A DNA stretch of 64,000 nucleotides from Rhizobium mongolense USDA 1844 (GTDB lineage: Bacteria > Pseudomonadota > Alphaproteobacteria > Rhizobiales > Rhizobiaceae): contig NZ_ATTQ01000003.1 in NCBI RefSeq assembly GCF_000419765.1, forward strand, positions 186,001 to 250,000, given 5' to 3'. Shown here piece after piece: positions 61,909 to 64,000 of this stretch (position 1 is its first letter; each line of letters begins with the position of its first letter). The notes under the pieces were generated by a model, which searched no databases, had not been told where the DNA came from, and worked only from the letters and a program-made list of their open reading frames with translations. The translations under genes were made by a program, and so were the position numbers.

Positions 61909-63396
61909 ATGAACGTCAACCAGCATCCTTCGCATCCCGATCATGATCGTTTCGGGTTCCGCTCGTTCTCCCACGGCCTCTATATTGGCGGCGCCTGGCG
62001 GCCGGCCGCGGGCAGGGGTCGGATTGAGGTAATCGATCCCTCGACCGAGGCCGTCATTGTCGCCGTGCCCGATGCGACTGTCGTGGATGCGGCGGCGGCC
62101 GTACAGGCTGCTGCAAGCGCGACAGAAGGCTGGCGCGAGACGCCGCCGCGAAAGCGTTCCGAGATCCTGCGCCGCTGCTTCGAACTCATGGTGGAACGCT
62201 CCGAAACGCTTGCCACACTCATTTCGCTCGAGAACGGGAAGGCCTTGCGCGACGCGCGCGGCGAGGTGGCCTATGCGGCGGAATTTTTCCGGTGGAACGC
62301 GGAGGAGGCGGTGCGCATCTCCGGCGAGTTCGGCATTGCCCCGTCCGGCGCGAACCGAATCGTCGTCGATTACCAGCCTATCGGCATCTGCGTTCTCATC
62401 ACCCCGTGGAACTTCCCGGCCGCAATGGCGACCCGCAAGATCGCGCCAGCCCTTGCCGCCGGCTGCACTGTCATCCTGAAGCCCGCAAGCGAGACGCCGC
62501 TGACGGCCTATGCGCTTGCGGCCATCTACGAGGAGGCTGGCGTGCCGCCGGGCGTCGTCAACGTGCTGACAACGTCGACGCCAGGCCCTGTCACCGCCGC
62601 CATGCTGGCCGACCCGCGCGTGCGAAAACTCTCCTTCACAGGCTCGACGGGCGTCGGCCGCACGCTTTTGGCGGAAGCGGCGAAGAATGTCGTCTCCTGC
62701 TCCATGGAACTCGGCGGCAACGCGCCGTTCATCGTTTTCGACGATGCGGACCTCGACGCGGCGATCGAGGGCCTGATGGTAGCGAAAATGCGCAATGCGG
62801 GCGAGGCATGCACGGCCGCAAACCGCATTTATGTCCAGTCCGGTATCCACGATGCCTTCGCGGAAAAATTTACCCAACGCATGTCCGCTCTCAGGGTTGG
62901 CCCGGGTGTGGATTCGGACACGGAATGCGGTCCGATGATCACGCGCAAGGCGGTGGAGAAGATCGACCGGCTCGTTGCGGACGCCATTTCGCGGGGCGGG
63001 CGCGCGCTCTGCGGCGGACGGGCACCGGCAGGACGCGGCTTTTTCTATCCGCCGACCGTGCTTGCAGATGTCTCCCCGGCCTCCGACATGAACCACGAGG
63101 AGATTTTCGGTCCCGTGGCGCCGCTCTACCGTTTCGACAGCGAGGCAGAGGTCGTTGCCGCCGCCAACGATACGGAATATGGCCTCTGCGCTTACATCTA
63201 TACCCGCGACATCGGCCGTGGCATGCGCGTCTCCTCGAAGGTGGAGGCAGGCATGATCGCCCTCAATCGTGGACTGGTCTCCGATCCCGCCGCCCCCTTT
63301 GGCGGTGTCAAGCAGAGCGGTCTCGGACGTGAAGGAGGGCAGCATCACGGGATTTCGGAGTTCATGGAAGCCAAGTACATTGCGACAAGTTTCTGA
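61909..63396 (+). CDS. NAD(P)-dependent aldehyde dehydrogenase (succinate-semialdehyde dehydrogenase-like)
   Basis: 495 residues from the ATG at 61909. The ALDH signature is intact: PWNFPAAMATRKIAPALAAG, MELGGNAPFIVFDDADLDAA (catalytic Glu) and MRNAGEACTAANRIYVQSG (catalytic Cys), with the terminal FGGVKQSGLGREGGQHHGIS. The GabD-like features suit a semialdehyde substrate. It is 14 bases after the alcohol dehydrogenase, and a hydrolase follows by 11 bases. Confidence 0.92.
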   Translation: MNVNQHPSHPDHDRFGFRSFSHGLYIGGAWRPAAGRGRIEVIDPSTEAVIVAVPDATVVDAAAAVQAAASATEGWRETPPRKRSEILRRCFELMVERSETLATLISLENGKALRDARGEVAYAAEFFRWNAEEAVRISGEFGIAPSGANRIVVDYQPIGICVLITPWNFPAAMATRKIAPALAAGCTVILKPASETPLTAYALAAIYEEAGVPPGVVNVLTTSTPGPVTAAMLADPRVRKLSFTGSTGVGRTLLAEAAKNVVSCSMELGGNAPFIVFDDADLDAAIEGLMVAKMRNAGEACTAANRIYVQSGIHDAFAEKFTQRMSALRVGPGVDSDTECGPMITRKAVEKIDRLVADAISRGGRALCGGRAPAGRGFFYPPTVLADVSPASDMNHEEIFGPVAPLYRFDSEAEVVAAANDTEYGLCAYIYTRDIGRGMRVSSKVEAGMIALNRGLVSDPAAPFGGVKQSGLGREGGQHHGISEFMEAKYIATSF

Positions 63397-63407
63397 AGGA
63401 GGAACCT

Positions 63408-64000
63408 GTGGTCGCCGATCCGTTCCGTATTCGTGACCATGTCGCAAGTTTCGACGACATTGTCGACGATATCCGCACCCGCAGCAGCGTCACTCGCCGC
63501 ACCGTCGCCATGGAGGCCAACGTCGCCTACGGTCGCCAGTCGGGCGAGACGCTCGATATCTTCCTGCCAAATAGTGCCGGTTCGGGCGTGCCGATCCACA
63601 TGTTCATCCATGGCGGCTATTGGCGTATGTTCTCCAAGGAAGACTATTCCTGCGTCGCCGAGACCATCATCCGCGCAGGTGCGGTCGCCGCTATTGTCGA
63701 TTATTCGTTGATGCCCATCGCCAGGATGGAGGTCCTGATCGGTCAGGTCCTGAAAGCCAAGGCTTTCCTTTTGGCGCATGCCGATCGCTTTGGCGCCACG
63801 CCCGGGAGATTCTCGGTCAGCGGCCACTCCGCTGGTGCACATCTTGCGACCTTTCTCTTCAATCGCTCGGTAGCGCCCTCGGGTGTAATTGCTGCTTTCC
63901 TGCTTGGCGGGCTATACGATCTCGAACCCTTGCAGACGTCTTTCCTCCGTGACGAGATCGCCTTGAGCGACGAGGAGGTGCGACGGTTTACGCCGATGAA
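63408..64000 (+). CDS. Alpha/beta hydrolase (kynurenine-formamidase/esterase-like), 3' end outside the window
   Basis: Open from a GTG at 63408 (AAGGAGGAACCT before it) to the window end, about 197 residues. MFIHGGYWRMFSKEDYSCV gives the HGG-YW oxyanion motif and VSGHSAGAHLATFL the G-x-S-x-G nucleophile elbow. These are typical of the AB_hydrolase_3 / kynurenine formamidase-like group. The catalytic Asp and His lie beyond the window. Fourth gene of the oxidative operon; it may open an ester or lactone or hydrolyse an amide. Confidence 0.8.
   Translation, partial: MVADPFRIRDHVASFDDIVDDIRTRSSVTRRTVAMEANVAYGRQSGETLDIFLPNSAGSGVPIHMFIHGGYWRMFSKEDYSCVAETIIRAGAVAAIVDYSLMPIARMEVLIGQVLKAKAFLLAHADRFGATPGRFSVSGHSAGAHLATFLFNRSVAPSGVIAAFLLGGLYDLEPLQTSFLRDEIALSDEEVRRFTPM

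Noticed and set aside
61861..63447. 528-codon minus-strand open frame
   Set aside because: Entirely antisense to the aldehyde dehydrogenase, whose catalytic motifs are intact. High GC third positions create long antisense frames.

Overview
The window looks like a piece of a Rhizobiaceae-type alphaproteobacterial replicon (Rhizobium/Sinorhizobium/Agrobacterium relatives). It is GC-rich and dominated by sugar ABC transporters, each with its own LacI, IclR, GntR or TetR regulator. It also has an SbmA/BacA-like exporter and a hydroxyproline-type gene set resembling that of Sinorhizobium. The density of catabolic islands, the broken genes between them and the absence of rRNA, tRNA and informational genes suggest an accessory replicon (megaplasmid or chromid) rather than a core chromosomal segment. 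That is inference; no replication or partition gene is visible.

Layout. 1-5.9 kb: tail of an exopolysaccharide operon (phosphohexomutase end, AlgK-like Sel1 lipoprotein, AGE-family sugar isomerase, MBOAT acyltransferase, AlgX/AlgJ-like SGNH protein), probably for an O-acetylated, alginate-like polymer. 6.3-10.8 kb: SbmA/BacA-like ABC exporter, a 27-residue membrane peptide, a frameshifted AI-2E/PerM permease and a truncated PAS-HisKA_2 kinase. 10.8-18.5 kb: LacI-controlled CUT1 sugar ABC system with a FucU/RbsD mutarotase and a ribokinase; two perfect 14-bp operators flank the promoter. 18.8-29.2 kb: IclR-linked RbsABC-type transporter followed by amidohydrolase, D-threonine-aldolase-like, RidA and AstE-like genes. 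Two of these are frameshifted, so the pathway seems to be decaying. 29.5-30.4 kb: small hypothetical gene and a phosphopantetheinyl transferase pseudogene.

30.5-38 kb: second LacI regulator divergent from an FrcBCA-like transporter plus two TIM-barrel isomerases and a Gfo/Idh dehydrogenase. 38-40.6 kb: hydroxyproline-type remnant (hypD-like and hypR-like intact, hypS-like decayed). 41-42.4 kb: small orphan gene and a GNAT acetyltransferase. 42.5-53.3 kb: sugar or sugar-acid module (two epimerase-type TIM barrels, mandelate-racemase-type dehydratase, GntR regulator, 2-hydroxyacid dehydrogenase) plus a glycerol-transporter-like ABC operon with two ATPases and a 67-residue membrane subunit. Three FadR-type palindromes TGGTNNNACCA in the two outer promoters tie these blocks together.

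53.7-64 kb: a TetR-controlled operon of a split Tm-1 pair (UPF0261 ATP-binding protein and PEP-hydrolase-like TIM barrel), a cupin and an M24 metallohydrolase. A PfpI-family gene follows, then a GntR-controlled oxidative operon (Ldh2-type dehydrogenase, iron alcohol dehydrogenase, aldehyde dehydrogenase, alpha/beta hydrolase cut by the window end). The 53.7-64 kb island is the best candidate for an undescribed catabolic system. Its substrate cannot be read from sequence alone.
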